This document shows positions 54,215 through 64,000 of a stretch of DNA of 64,000 bases, piece after piece (position 1 is the stretch's first letter; each line of letters starts with the position of its first letter). Origin of the DNA: Massariosphaeria phaeospora (taxonomy: Eukaryota > Ascomycota > Dothideomycetes > Pleosporales); contig JAADJZ010000007.1 of assembly GCA_011032825.1 (NCBI GenBank), forward strand, positions 124,001 to 188,000, written 5' to 3'. A model generated the notes under the pieces. That model worked only from the letters and a program-made list of their open reading frames with translations. It searched no databases and was not told the DNA's origin. The translations under genes and the position numbers were made by a program.

Positions 54215-57200
54215 TCAGTGCATCCTCCTCAGCACCTCCACCATCGCCCTCACACTCTCAACATCTACCCCCAACCCTTCTACAGCCTTGTTCTGCACCT
54301 CCTCACTCACGTCCAAAAACCGCTCTACCAAATCCCCATCGACAAAACGATACGGCTCTTCTGCTTCCCTGACCTGGTTCTTAAAAGCCCGGTATTTAGC
54401 GAAGGGCACGTCGCCGGGTGCGTGAACGAGTTCGGCAAGATTGGATTGCAGGGTCATGAGCAGGTTCTGATAATTGGGCGAAATGAGACCGAAGAGGTAG
54501 ATTGAACCCTCGACCTGTGAGGTTTGTTAACATACTATTCGTAGAAGGCGGTGAACGAGGGTGACTTACAGTTCCCATGAACGCCCTTGGGATGACCACC
54601 GCGTCTGGTGCGGTAGCTATATCAATTCTCCGGATCCTATTGACCATCTCGCCAAGCAACATCTCACTGCTGACCCCTAATCTCCGCTTATCGTCTTCTG
54701 TAACGCCATTCGGATCACGATAAAGCACAGCCAAGTTCCCTTCCGCGTCGCTCTCGAGGTACGTGTTCACATCAACCTCTGCAACAGCAGTGGCCCACGT
54801 CGTCTGGAAATGTCTAGCAACTTCAGTGAGCGTGTCTGCAATGCCACTTTCGCCGGGTTTGTACTCCAAGACGACAGCGGACTTCATGAGATCTGCAATG
54901 GTGATTAGGGACTTGTTGACTGTTATGTCGATGGGTGCTGTCGAGCAACGGAAGGAGGCGGCTTTAATGAGGTCGGGCTTGCTTGCCGAGCGGTATTCTA
55001 CGTTGTAAATAACAATAGTTTTTATCAGTGCGGCAACAATCTTGCCTTCGCACATGGCGAGACATCTGCATCCACCCTTTACCGCGATCTCCGTGATGAG
55101 TTTGAGCACTCTGTCTTCTGTAACTTCGAGAACGAGGATACGCCCCCGCTGTGCAGTGGCATTTTGATCGTCTAGGTATGCTGTGCCGATTACGAAACGT
55201 TCGGAAAGGCCGCCAGAACCATCCGGAAGCTCGCAATGCATGACGCTTTCGACAAGCTCTTCCTCGTTAAGAGGGTAGGTGTCTAATTCCTTGAACTGGA
55301 TCTCGTCTACAAGCTTGAAGTGGCTCAGTAAGATCTCCTCTCCTCCCTTCAGGATTCTCTTAATTGTACCCAGGCCAAAAGCTTTCAGGCTTGGCGAATA
55401 GGATATTCGGCGGACTGTCTCGTCGACTTTGAGTGTCTGCACATGCGTCGTTCGTTCTGTGTCGACAAGGGCAATCCTTAGATCTTCTGAAGTAGCGATG
55501 GCAACAGAGCCGGGATAGGCCTCTGTGTCAAAGGGACAGACGGTCGTAGCATTTTCCGCTGTTACCGCGGAGTAAACCAGACGCCCTTCCGAGCTGTAGA
55601 TAAGGGATGGGTGCTCGCATGTGGCAAAGACATTGAAGAGCCCATTTCCTCGGGGAAGGGCCCGGAAGTTGGCTTGCCGTGTACCGAGAATAATGCTTTT
55701 CTTTCCAGAGAGTTCATTGTTCGACGGGTTGAAGGAATAAGTCACGACGTTTCCATCTGCCATTGCGGCAAAGAGCGTGGGCGGTTGATCCGGGAAGATC
55801 TGAGTGAGGAGTAGAGAGCGGGGAACCGACTCGTCAGATATCTGAACGGTATTCAGAGCTTTTAGTGTACCAAGCGAACAAATCGAGAGTTGAGAGTTTT
55901 GCCAGAATCCTAAGAAGCATATATTCCCGGAGGTGGGTGGCAGGGCCACACAGGCAACCTGACTGTCGGCTGCGTACGTCTTCTCCTGGACAACTCTCAA
56001 TGTATCGTCGATGCTAAGAGCATAGAGTGTCACGCCTCCAAGAGAAACGAGGACGTGGGTGTCGTTAGTCGAGGCGGCGGTAATGGTTTGGCCACCCTGT
56101 GGTAGCCATTCCGATACGATCATGCCACCATCCAACTCAGTAATACGAACGCGACCGTTTGTCACTTGTACTATCCGACCCTGAGACACGTTCGATGCAG
56201 CAAGAGTCGTCTCTGACAATGCAAGTCCCGCAAACTCTTCCACCTCTTCCACTTCGCCCTGGCTATCGAACCGGAATACACGCGACTCATTGAAAGAAGT
56301 CACGAGCAGAGTGTCAACGTGTTCGGATGATACATCTGATTTGAGGCTGAAGAGGTTCGAAATATGCTCCATCTCGCCTAGGACTCCCAGGTCTTCCAAG
56401 CCAACTCCGCTACGGACACTCCGCAGGCTGCCATCCTGATACGCTCCACTTCCAGTAACTATACGAGCTTGTCCAGAAGAATACTCGTTCGTTTGGCCTT
56501 CGCCAGATCTGTTACCCATGTCCATGACAGTGAAGTCGAGAACAGGTGCGATATTCGAAAAGGTCTGCACGATTTCCAGTGAGTTATCAGCAATCCGTAT
56601 GACTTGAGAATCGCCTTGATGCGAGCCAACGAAGACCTGCCCTGTACTCAGGTGGACTAGCACAGAGGCGCGCGAGGTTTGTCCGATAGTGTCGAGCTTC
56701 CAGGTCTGCATCCTACCACGGCTATCCAAGACCAGCGTAAAAAGGTAGAGGCGGCCATAGTCGTCCGCAAAGATAAAGCGCTGGCCGTCAACCTTTTCCC
56801 AAGCGACAAATATGGTAGCTTCCTCTAGAGGCTCTGTTTGTAATTCGCCCGTTTCTTCGCTGTAATACCCAATGGATGTTTCTCCTATAACTATAAGGCC
56901 ATAGGTCGGTTCTTCAAGTGGGATCAGATGGCTTGACCCAAGCTCTAGATCGCCCCGGTATTGTTCGCCTTCGTCCAGCTCGACCTGGTCTCCTCCAGAA
57001 AAAGCCAACTCGCGCATCTTCAGTTTGACTTGAGAGTGCGTGTCCTCGTACAAGAGAGCAAGTTTGGGCTTCTCATCGGGTGACCTCGGGCGCAGGAAGG
57101 CTGATGATCGAACGAACATCTCTGACAAGCGACAGGGCTGGGGATCTCCCATATGGGCAATGTCCGACTCTTGCTTCCTTTTCTTGCCCCTTTGCACCAA

Positions 57201-57674
57201 CGGAATGACGGTGATAATGCCTTCGTAAACCTCAACCGTCATGAAGCGGCCAGTAGGGTCGACGTGACATCTCTCCCCAGTTTGTGACTCCCTGGCGGCA
57301 TTGTCGGCGACGCTCTCGAATGTTTTCTCCGTCTGCAACTGCTTCTTCTCTGCATTCCAAGAGAGCGTGAAGTACATGAACCGGTCAGTTCCAATGAAGA
57401 GGTGGTCGGTAGGTGACAAGGCTGGCCGGAGCTTCTGGAGCATGGTGACCTTGCCATATATGGCTTTAGAGTGCTGGAGGGACAGTCCATCGGCAGTTTC
57501 AGTGTAGAATTCGAGGCGGTTCGCCTTGCTAGACATGCAGTCAGAACACGACATGGATTCTCCTCGGCATCTAGCTTACGCAACGACCAGACAGTCTTCC
57601 TCTGGAGCTAGAAACTTGAGTTTGAGGGCATGGCGAACGCTGCTCGGGCGGTGGATCGGCGCGAGGTAGGCCAT
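54215..57674 (-). CDS. ddb1: DNA damage-binding protein 1 homologue (DDB1)
   Basis: Exons are 57674-57580, 57528-54570 and 54514-54215 with 51- and 55-bp introns, giving 1117 residues, the usual DDB1 length. DDB1 is the triple beta-propeller adaptor of CUL4 ubiquitin ligases, needed for nucleotide-excision repair and, in fungi, for DNA-methylation or heterochromatin complexes (e.g. Neurospora DCDC). It begins MAYLAPIHRPSSVRHALKL and continues ANRLEFYTETADGL, FIGTDRFMYFTLSW, the SVRSGVGLEDLG segment, and a C-terminal GSIYLFGLISPNYQNLLMTL that is restored only by splicing. All parts of the family are present. It shares a 260-bp divergent promoter with the Rpc37 gene. Confidence 0.93.
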
Positions 57675-57934
57675 GGCAAAAGCGGGCGCACTCTGCAGTT
57701 CAACAGCAGCTTTTCGATGCGATGGAGAGCCGCGCTGGACGGTCGTCGGTGAGGGCACAATGTGCCTTCGGATCTATTCCGTCACCGTCATTAACCCCGG
57801 ACGCACGGACGCGACGCGAGCTCCCGCGTCGCGGGGCAACTCTGACTCTTGAACTTTTTGAAAACATTTCCCCAACACAGTGAACAACCCTACCACACGC
57901 TCGCCCCGAGGCGTATCGACACCCGTGTTGCTCC

Positions 57935-59217
57935 ATGGAAACAGCAAACCCGACGAGCGAGGCAGATCCGCCTGCTGCGGTGGATCTAACCAGCGAGGCA
58001 GGCCCATCCACCGACGCAGCTGCAGCCACCAACACCGCAGAGGACGACGATGCTGTAGTGGCCGAGTACGATGTCTTCATTACGCCTCAGCTGCAGCAGA
58101 AGCTCTACGTCATGCAATACATGAACCGTGGTCCAGACCAGCCCTTCACCAAGGCTACGGGCTCCAAGCCGGAAGAGGTCCGCATCAAGGAGAGTTCTGG
58201 CTTCATCGAAATCGACGCTCCCCTCAACATCCGCCAGAACTACAACAGGCAGAAGGGTGTCGAGTGGGGCGAAGCGATACGCAAGACGAAGGGATTCGGA
58301 CAAAAGGCCTATGGTATCGCAGCCGGTTTCGAGCGCGCCATGCCGCGACTCACTAACAGACCGGGTGCCTCAGGCGGAGTTCCGGCCGCACCTGTAAACG
58401 CGGCCGCCGATGATGACAACCATGACGAATATGTTGCCAACTTCGAGGACGCCAACGAGAAAGGCCATGTGCTGAACACTCAGACCTACGGTGGTCAGAT
58501 CCTGCAGCACGATGGAAAGGGTCCGACCTACATGGTTGGCACGTTTCTTGACAGTATGCGCACTCTGTAATGTGTGTGCTGCATATGCTAACTGTGTTAG
58601 ACCAACTGCATCTCACTCACTGCGACGGCATTGTGCAAATGCGGACCCAGTTCCACCATCTCGATGCCACGGCTCAGTTGGAAGCGGCCAACCGCCGTCG
58701 GGAGAAAGAGTCTCAAGAAGGCGCGAAGCCCGCGGAGCCGAAAGCGTTCCTGCCTACTATGAAAAAGATCGGTGACACCCCACCCGAACTAATGCAGAGC
58801 TTTCTCAAGGATTCGAATAAGGAGAAATGGAGCAAGCTGGGATACATTGACGAGAATGTCAGCATCCTCTCCCACTACGCCTAGGCAATTTGCTGATTAG
58901 ATACGCAGTCCGATGAAGCCTACCAGTCCTATACAGACCGTCTGTTTCTCGATGATACATCTACAGCTCCGAAACTGCGTTCCACGACCACCAACGCCCA
59001 CGTCCTGGACGTCCTCAAGCCACCATCCCGCGTCAAGTCGCCAAGGTCAGGAAAGAAGAAGTCTTCCACCGCAGCCAATAACAAGGACAGCAACCCCATC
59101 GAGATTTCGAGCGACTCGGAGGTCGATATCACTGATGACGATGAACCGCCATCGGCGCCCCATCCAGAAGTAAGTGCATTGGCTAGTAGGGATGAAGATA
59201 TGGACATCGACCGTTGA
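57935..59217 (+). CDS. RPC37: RNA polymerase III subunit Rpc37/RPC5
   Basis: Exons are 57935-58553, 58601-58857 and 58909-59217 (introns 47 and 51 bp; GTATGC...TTAG and GTCAGC...GCAG), 394 residues. Rpc37 pairs with Rpc53 in Pol III and helps initiation and termination on tRNA and 5S genes. The RPC5/Sin domain is clear: AEYDVFITPQLQQKLYVMQY, SGFIEIDAPLNI, and LHLTHCDGIVQMRTQFHHLD. The C-terminus has SDEAYQSYTDRLFLDDT, a basic linker and an acidic IEISSDSEVDITDDDE end. A GTAAGT at 59169 with an AACAG at about 59242 could splice off the last codons; either end is possible. Confidence 0.9.
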
Positions 59218-59957
59218 ACTACTTGGCGTGATTGACAACAGAACCCGTTACTAGGTCATGATAAAAGCAGAGCGTGAAGATTGAAGAACGTTCCGAGCCG
59301 CATGGTTCTAACGTGGGCCAAACGTCTACAATCCCGCAGGATAGGTCATTTGCATGCTATGCCAATGCACAAATGGAAGGAGAATCCAGTTGAGGGCTTG
59401 TCTCCGGTCGATGCCTATTGCCCGGCGCGTCTATATGCTTCGTTATGTTCCTCGCCGGTATCATACGACTATAGAGATTTTGCTATTCTATGGAGACCAG
59501 CGGACAACTATGCCTTGGCAACAAAAGTACTCAGATTTCAAACTGAGGTTTGTCTCAGTCGGTTGTTGGTTTCTGCGAGGGGGTCAAGAAGGCACGAAGT
59601 GAGCGGCTGTCCTTCACTGGGGAAGTCACATTTGCAGAAGCGGTGATACCAAGTTTATGATACTAAATCTGGATAAACTATCCTAAGGTTATCAGCTAGT
59701 CTTCGGCACGTTCTCGATCTCAGATGATGCAAATTCTTTCAGAATGCTAGCTTTCTGTGAGGCATGTCTTTCGCACCGCTACTATGCAATATGATTTGAA
59801 GTGTTGACCCACCAAGCGCTACCCTGGAAGCCACAAAGCTGGGCTATTTTTTAGCGGAAGTGCACTATCCTAGCCGGGCATGGAGAGGATCTAAGGAGTC
59901 ACACATGATAGGGGCCAGAGCCTTGCAGAGAAATTGCAATGTAGAGGAAGACTTGTC
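59218..59957. other. Intergenic between convergent genes, nothing seen
   Basis: No supportable gene in this 740-bp spacer. It should hold the 3' ends of the Rpc37 and 3-hydroxyisobutyrate dehydrogenase transcripts. Confidence 0.45.
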
Positions 59958-61234
59958 TCATTCTTTTCCACCTAGATGTCTATAAACAACCGAAAAATCC
60001 CTCCCCTTACAATTCTCCGCCTGCTCAGCTTCGTCATAGAGCGCCTTGGCATGCTCGCCCAGCACAAGCTTGACGTTGGCATCCTTCGCTGCCTTGATGG
60101 CGAGGCCCAAATCTTTCCTCATGAGCGAGATTCCAAAGCCACCTTCGTACCCTCGGCTCGCCGGTGATCCCTCAATGACGCCTGGAACGGGATTATTGAC
60201 TTCGCTGGGCCAGCACTTGCCCGTGCTGATGTTGATCATATTGGCGAGCGCTTTGGGATCGAGGCCCCATTGAATGCCCATGTTCATGGCTTCGGCAGTG
60301 GCAATGTTATTGAGTGCTAGAAGGTAGTTGTTCGCTAGTTTTCCCTTGAGGCCGGCGCTTTGATCACCTAGGTGCAAGACTCGCTTGCCCATCATGGAAA
60401 GTACTTTGGTGGTTCGATCAACGAGGTCGGGTGCTGCGCCAATCATGAATGTGAGTGTGCCTGCGCGGGCGCCGACAACGCCGCCAGACATGGGTGCATC
60501 GATGAATTTGCCCTGGCCAGAAGAGTGCGCAACCTTTGCCACGGAGGCGGAAGTCATCGGATCGATGGTGGAACAATCAATGAAGAGACGGTCTTTGGTG
60601 AAAGATCCATCCTTGGAAAAAGCTTTTGTCCCGAGCATCTGGTCGTAGACACCAGCGACGTGATGTGGTTCCGGGAGTACGGTAATAACAGTATCCTTTG
60701 AGATGTCAGTCCAGGTGCCACTCAGGAGTGTCTATGTATGATAGATTATGCAAGCTATATCAGAGGATTGGCTTTGTATATGGTGTAATCAGTTTAGAAG
60801 TTACAGAGTAACCCCAACTTAGATCATATATAAAATGGGAAAATACAATTCATCATAAGAAACAATAGGAGGCGAAGGATGCACATACCGACTTCTCAGC
60901 GACCTCACGCACGTTCTGGGCGACGCAAACGCCCTGTGAGTGCTCCTCGAGGAACTTTTTGGTTGCAGCGGTATTGACATCTTGCACAAACAGGACATCC
61001 TCGGTCGGGAGCTTTGCCCTGAGGTTCTTCGCCATAGGGAATCCTGGAATGACATTAGTCTCAAGCCATAACATGTGACAATATGTCCAACTAACCCATT
61101 TGACCAAGTCCTATGAATCCCCACGTAACTTGTCGGTATCGAGAGCTGGAGAAACACCTCTGAGAGCCGTGGTATACCGCAGCAAGCCCAATTGCCCTCC
61201 TCAAAGGCGACGCAATGACCGAAACCGTAGACAT
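59958..61234 (-). CDS. 3-hydroxyisobutyrate dehydrogenase, mitochondrial
   Basis: Exons are 61234-61096, 61043-60889 and 60695-59958 (introns 52 and 193 bp), 343 residues. It oxidises 3-hydroxyisobutyrate to methylmalonate semialdehyde with NAD in valine breakdown. The N-terminus (SPLRRAIGLAAVYHGSQRCFSSSRYR) is a mitochondrial presequence. The Rossmann loop WGFIGLGQMGFPMAKNL spans intron 1. Substrate-binding DAPMSGGVVGARAGTLTFMIG and the catalytic-Lys segment GLKGKLANNYLLALNN are intact. The C-terminal domain carries GFGISLMRKDLGLA. Alternative family members (beta-hydroxyacid dehydrogenases) are less likely given the presequence. Confidence 0.94.
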
Positions 61235-61991
61235 CTTGTAGCTGTACAAATTATATCTGTGAGGTTCGACAAGGTGAAGACAATGGGTCATGAAGGTCGA
61301 GGCCCAGCGTAGGGTGGTTGGAGGAAGCTCCGCTTTGCGTCGGTCAACCGAGGTCGTAGCGGGCAAAAGCCGCTTCGAGTAGGCTCTCTGCAAGAGAGCT
61401 TGCTGCGCTGCATAGACATGGTTGAATCATGTCTATAGCTAGCAAAAGATACGACGAATCTGCCGCAGGCTTTCGAGGCACCGTGGTGGTTGAGTGTGAA
61501 ATTGAAGTGTGCGAAAGGTGCGGAGGAAAAAACTTCAGTCGACCAAGCTTTTGCGCTAGTCTCACATGCGTTAGGGGCGGCACACCTGGGTTTCTTCCGA
61601 CGTCCCGACGTCCCAGGCTTCTTTCTGACATCAAGTTTTAGCACATGATAACCATTTACTTCAAATGCTATTCTTGAACACAATCTTCATCTCGACAACG
61701 CTGCTTGTAGGGGACGCATAGCACGCCATGGGAATGGCGCTCGGTCACGAAGATTCCAAACGTGTTTCCAGAAGACGCGCCGGGTCAAGTGACAAAGAAC
61801 TGTGGCAAGCTGTAGGCATTCTGTCTGTACAGCTATGATGAAGTACAGAAGATGGACGGTACCCATGAAACCACTCCTACAATATGCCTTGATATCCTCT
61901 TACATCCTGAACAACGAACAGCTTGAAACTGTCGATTCCAAGCTGTGAACCTGATTTCACCATACAATATGTCCCGAATATGCGGAGGTTC
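61235..61991. other. Intergenic, 750 bp, nothing convincing
   Basis: It holds the promoter of the 3-hydroxyisobutyrate dehydrogenase gene and the 3' region of the next minus-strand gene. No gene or repeat found. Confidence 0.45.
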
Positions 61992-62777
61992 TCACTGCCC
62001 GGATTCTACTGAATTAGCGTCAACCTCGAATTCGTACTCGTCTTGGTCCTCTCCATTCTCTCCAAGTTGTTGCGTAACTTTGACGGTGCCACCGCGTGAG
62101 TCCCTTTTCTTGTCAGCAGTTATTCAGACATATGGATGTAGTACATACTCATTATCTCCGTGGCAGCCCCGAGTAATCAACCAATTCAACGCATCGGTGC
62201 AAAGTTCGTCATAAGCTTTGCTTGCCACATTTTTGGTCTTCTTGACTGCGTAAATGACTGTCAGGAAATATCTCTCGCCATTTCCGTTGAATAGCTCTTG
62301 ACCGTCGTGATTGCGATATATGCGAAGAATCTGTTTGCTTCCGACAGCGACGCCGAAGAGGACACCATCGCAGGCATAGGAGATGATGATATTGTAGGCC
62401 TTTTGCAAAATCCAGATACCCGACTCGAAACAAACACCAGTGCTGTAGCCCCAGCCAGACTGGGACCGGAGAGACAGTGCAGTGTTCGTCGTCTGAAGCT
62501 CATATGGCTCTTCGTTGGTGGCATTGATCGAGTGGAATGCATCTATGCTGAGACTGAAAGACTGGCGAGCCACGGTCTCGTATGCAAGCCACTCCTCGTC
62601 GGTGAAGACGACTGATTGCCCCATATGTTCTCCGTTGGGTGTCTGCATAACAGGCTCCCAGTTAAAGACCGCTCCTTTTGACTCAACGTGGGCGACAACA
62701 TGGCTCATTTTGAGTTTGCCGGTTAGGTGTAGGTCCCGCGAAGCCAGATCCCCCCCGAAGGCGGTCCCACATAACAT
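61992..62777 (-). CDS. Probably secreted protein of unknown function, 246 aa
   Basis: Exons are 62777-62149 and 62103-61992; a 45-bp phase-2 intron (GTATGT...AAAAG) joins LITRGCHGDNE to DSRGGTVKVTQQ and an acidic tail (EDQDEYEFEVDANS). The predicted start is MLCGTAFGGDL. The same frame upstream reads YALLAMLCGTAFG before any stop, which looks like the core of a signal peptide, so an unseen first exon is possible. The body has several Cys and aromatic strands (GVCFESGIWILQKAYNII, ISYACDGVLFGVAVG). No enzymatic motif is visible. The style is that of small secreted proteins of plant-associated fungi. Not recognised as a named family. Confidence 0.65.
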
Positions 62778-63752
62778 TGCTAGCAGAGCATAATGAGGGA
62801 TTGAGTCTGATATGAGTCAGCATATAATGGATAGTGAGCAGGTAAGTACCAACAAAGCATGCTGAACGCTAACTTTCTAACACTAGAGACAAGACTGAAT
62901 GGGGAGTATGTAGTGGGATGAGAGACAAGCGTAAAGAGATGGATGTAACAGAGCAGTGAATGAAGCTTGTGGGTGTAGAAGACTGTGGGAATTGATGGAG
63001 TTTAAGTATCTCAACATAGGCGACTGCTGATACCTGGTTACTACTACAAAAGTTGACTATACCAGTGCACGAGCTCACCAAATGTGTTAGGAGCGCTGTC
63101 AGCATGAAGCGTGTTTCGCTTCGATATCCCGCAACGCTATTACATCGCTGAACAGATATCGGGCGCCTATCAAAAGCATCCATCTGGAAGTCAAATCGGG
63201 AATTCCAGAAATAGTTCCAAGTGTCTGGGTTGGATTAATACGCCTGGCTGCATACACAATGTTGGGGCGGTGTTAAGGGAGGTCAAGATTTCATTATCAA
63301 AATAGAACTGAAGAACTGAAGCATCCAAGAAGAGGCATTATTTGAAAAAATAGCGATCCTACCACGCCATGTACGACTTTTCGCAAGCTCGTGCGACGAT
63401 CGCTGTCATCTTTTAGCGTAGAGGCTGGGACATTTTTGGGAGCGAAGGAGTGCCGAACCGTCAGAGCCAACAACGTCGAAATTCTGAGACAATGAAAAGT
63501 CGAAACAAGTCATGAAAACTTGCTCATATAGCATCAAACAAGGCGGTGAATCCTAGAGATCTGCTAGCAACCCGCATTGACGCAGGACCAGGATAGATCA
63601 CGGAACCGCAGCCTGGGACACACTCAGCTGTTAAACTTGATATATATACTCTACTGGTTTTCCATGACTCTCGAACACTATCATCTACACGTTATCACAT
63701 CTTGTCCAAAGTTTCATTTTTAACCCTACACATCTATCGAACCGATATCAGA
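62778..63752. promoter_or_regulatory. Shared upstream region of two divergent secreted-protein genes
   Basis: Between the two divergent starts there are 975 bp. TATATATA at 63641-63648 lies 112 bp before the plus-strand ATG. Near the minus-strand start a GTACTTACC...CTGACTCATATCAG pair (about 62850-62808) may be a 5'-UTR intron. Confidence 0.45.
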
Positions 63753-64000
63753 ATGCATCTCCAGAACATCTTCTTCAGTGTCTTGGTGCCGACCATTACG
63801 ATCGCTCATGCAGCAGTGATGGCCTCCGAAAGACCCTCCACACTCAAAGTGCTCGAACTGCTCCATCGTTCCGCCCCAATCAAATGGTCCCTAACGAAGC
63901 GCGGAGACGTAGAACACAAGATCACCGTTCTCAACGCAACCCAATTCAACGCCGTGGAAGCCGAACTGTGGGGCCCAACCAAAATGCGTCGGGCAGCGCT
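63753..64000 (+). CDS. Secreted protein, 5' part, cut by the window end
   Basis: The ATG at 63753 opens a frame that runs to the last base (82 codons and 2 nt). It starts with a signal peptide (MHLQNIFFSVLVPTITIAHA) followed by a predicted mature region with a KR site (WSLTKRGDVEHK) that could be a Kex2 cleavage point, then KITVLNATQFNAVEAELWG. Upstream it has a TATA box and a pyrimidine-rich leader. The family cannot be judged from the fragment. The gene is divergent to the other secreted-protein gene. Confidence 0.65.
   Translation, partial: MHLQNIFFSVLVPTITIAHAAVMASERPSTLKVLELLHRSAPIKWSLTKRGDVEHKITVLNATQFNAVEAELWGPTKMRRAA

Overview
The window is nuclear DNA of a filamentous ascomycete (Pezizomycotina). 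The evidence is short GT-AG introns of about 45 to 220 bp with CTAAC/CTGAC-type branch sites, compact multi-exon genes, a xylanase-regulator (XlnR/XYR1) orthologue, a Fot1/pogo-like transposon whose nonsense codons look like C-to-T (RIP-type) changes, and secreted or membrane proteins typical of such fungi. Dothideomycetes (Pleosporales) is my best guess for the class; this is an inference from the overall feel of the proteins, not a search. Exon borders were placed by hand from reading frame, splice consensus and family conservation.

Layout. 0-5 kb: a basic protein of unknown function and a three-exon protein with an XPF/Zip2-like C-terminal half. 5.4-7.25 kb: a broken Fot1/pogo transposon with terminal inverted repeats and a TA target duplication, lying 43 bp past the stop codon of PRP22. 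7.3-13.1 kb: the splicing helicase Prp22, a small membrane protein in head-to-head orientation, and a rhodopsin-like seven-helix protein. 13.1-14.8 kb: split coding remnants. 14.9-31.1 kb: mostly metabolic and trafficking genes, namely Mdm33/She9, a HAD phosphatase, a small inverted-repeat element (MITE-like), a NECAP-type endocytosis adaptor, a GILT-type thiol reductase, an atypical hexokinase, a cysteine-rich single-span surface protein, alcohol dehydrogenase I, a disordered unknown protein and an aldehyde dehydrogenase.

31.1-49.3 kb: a gene-poor region of about 18 kb in which the only convincing intact gene is xlnR (35.7-39.1 kb), the Zn2Cys6 activator of xylanase and cellulase genes. It has a 13-nt micro-exon inside the zinc cluster and a G-rich putative quadruplex upstream. 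The right part of this region (about 47.5-49.0 kb, minus strand) carries coding-like segments broken by stops and frameshifts, which looks like a decayed gene.

49.4-61.2 kb: a dense housekeeping block with short divergent or convergent spacers: a small C-terminal-anchor protein, Dbp7 (ribosome biogenesis), pantothenate synthetase, DDB1, RNA polymerase III subunit Rpc37/RPC5 and 3-hydroxyisobutyrate dehydrogenase. 62-64 kb: two divergent genes for probably secreted small proteins; the second runs off the window.

I do not see a clear new multi-gene system. The features most worth a second look are the RIP-like broken transposon beside PRP22, the decayed gene at 47.5-49.0 kb, the split reading frame at 13.8-14.4 kb, the MITE-like element at 17.9 kb, the xlnR micro-exon and alternative last intron, and the secreted gene pair at the right edge.
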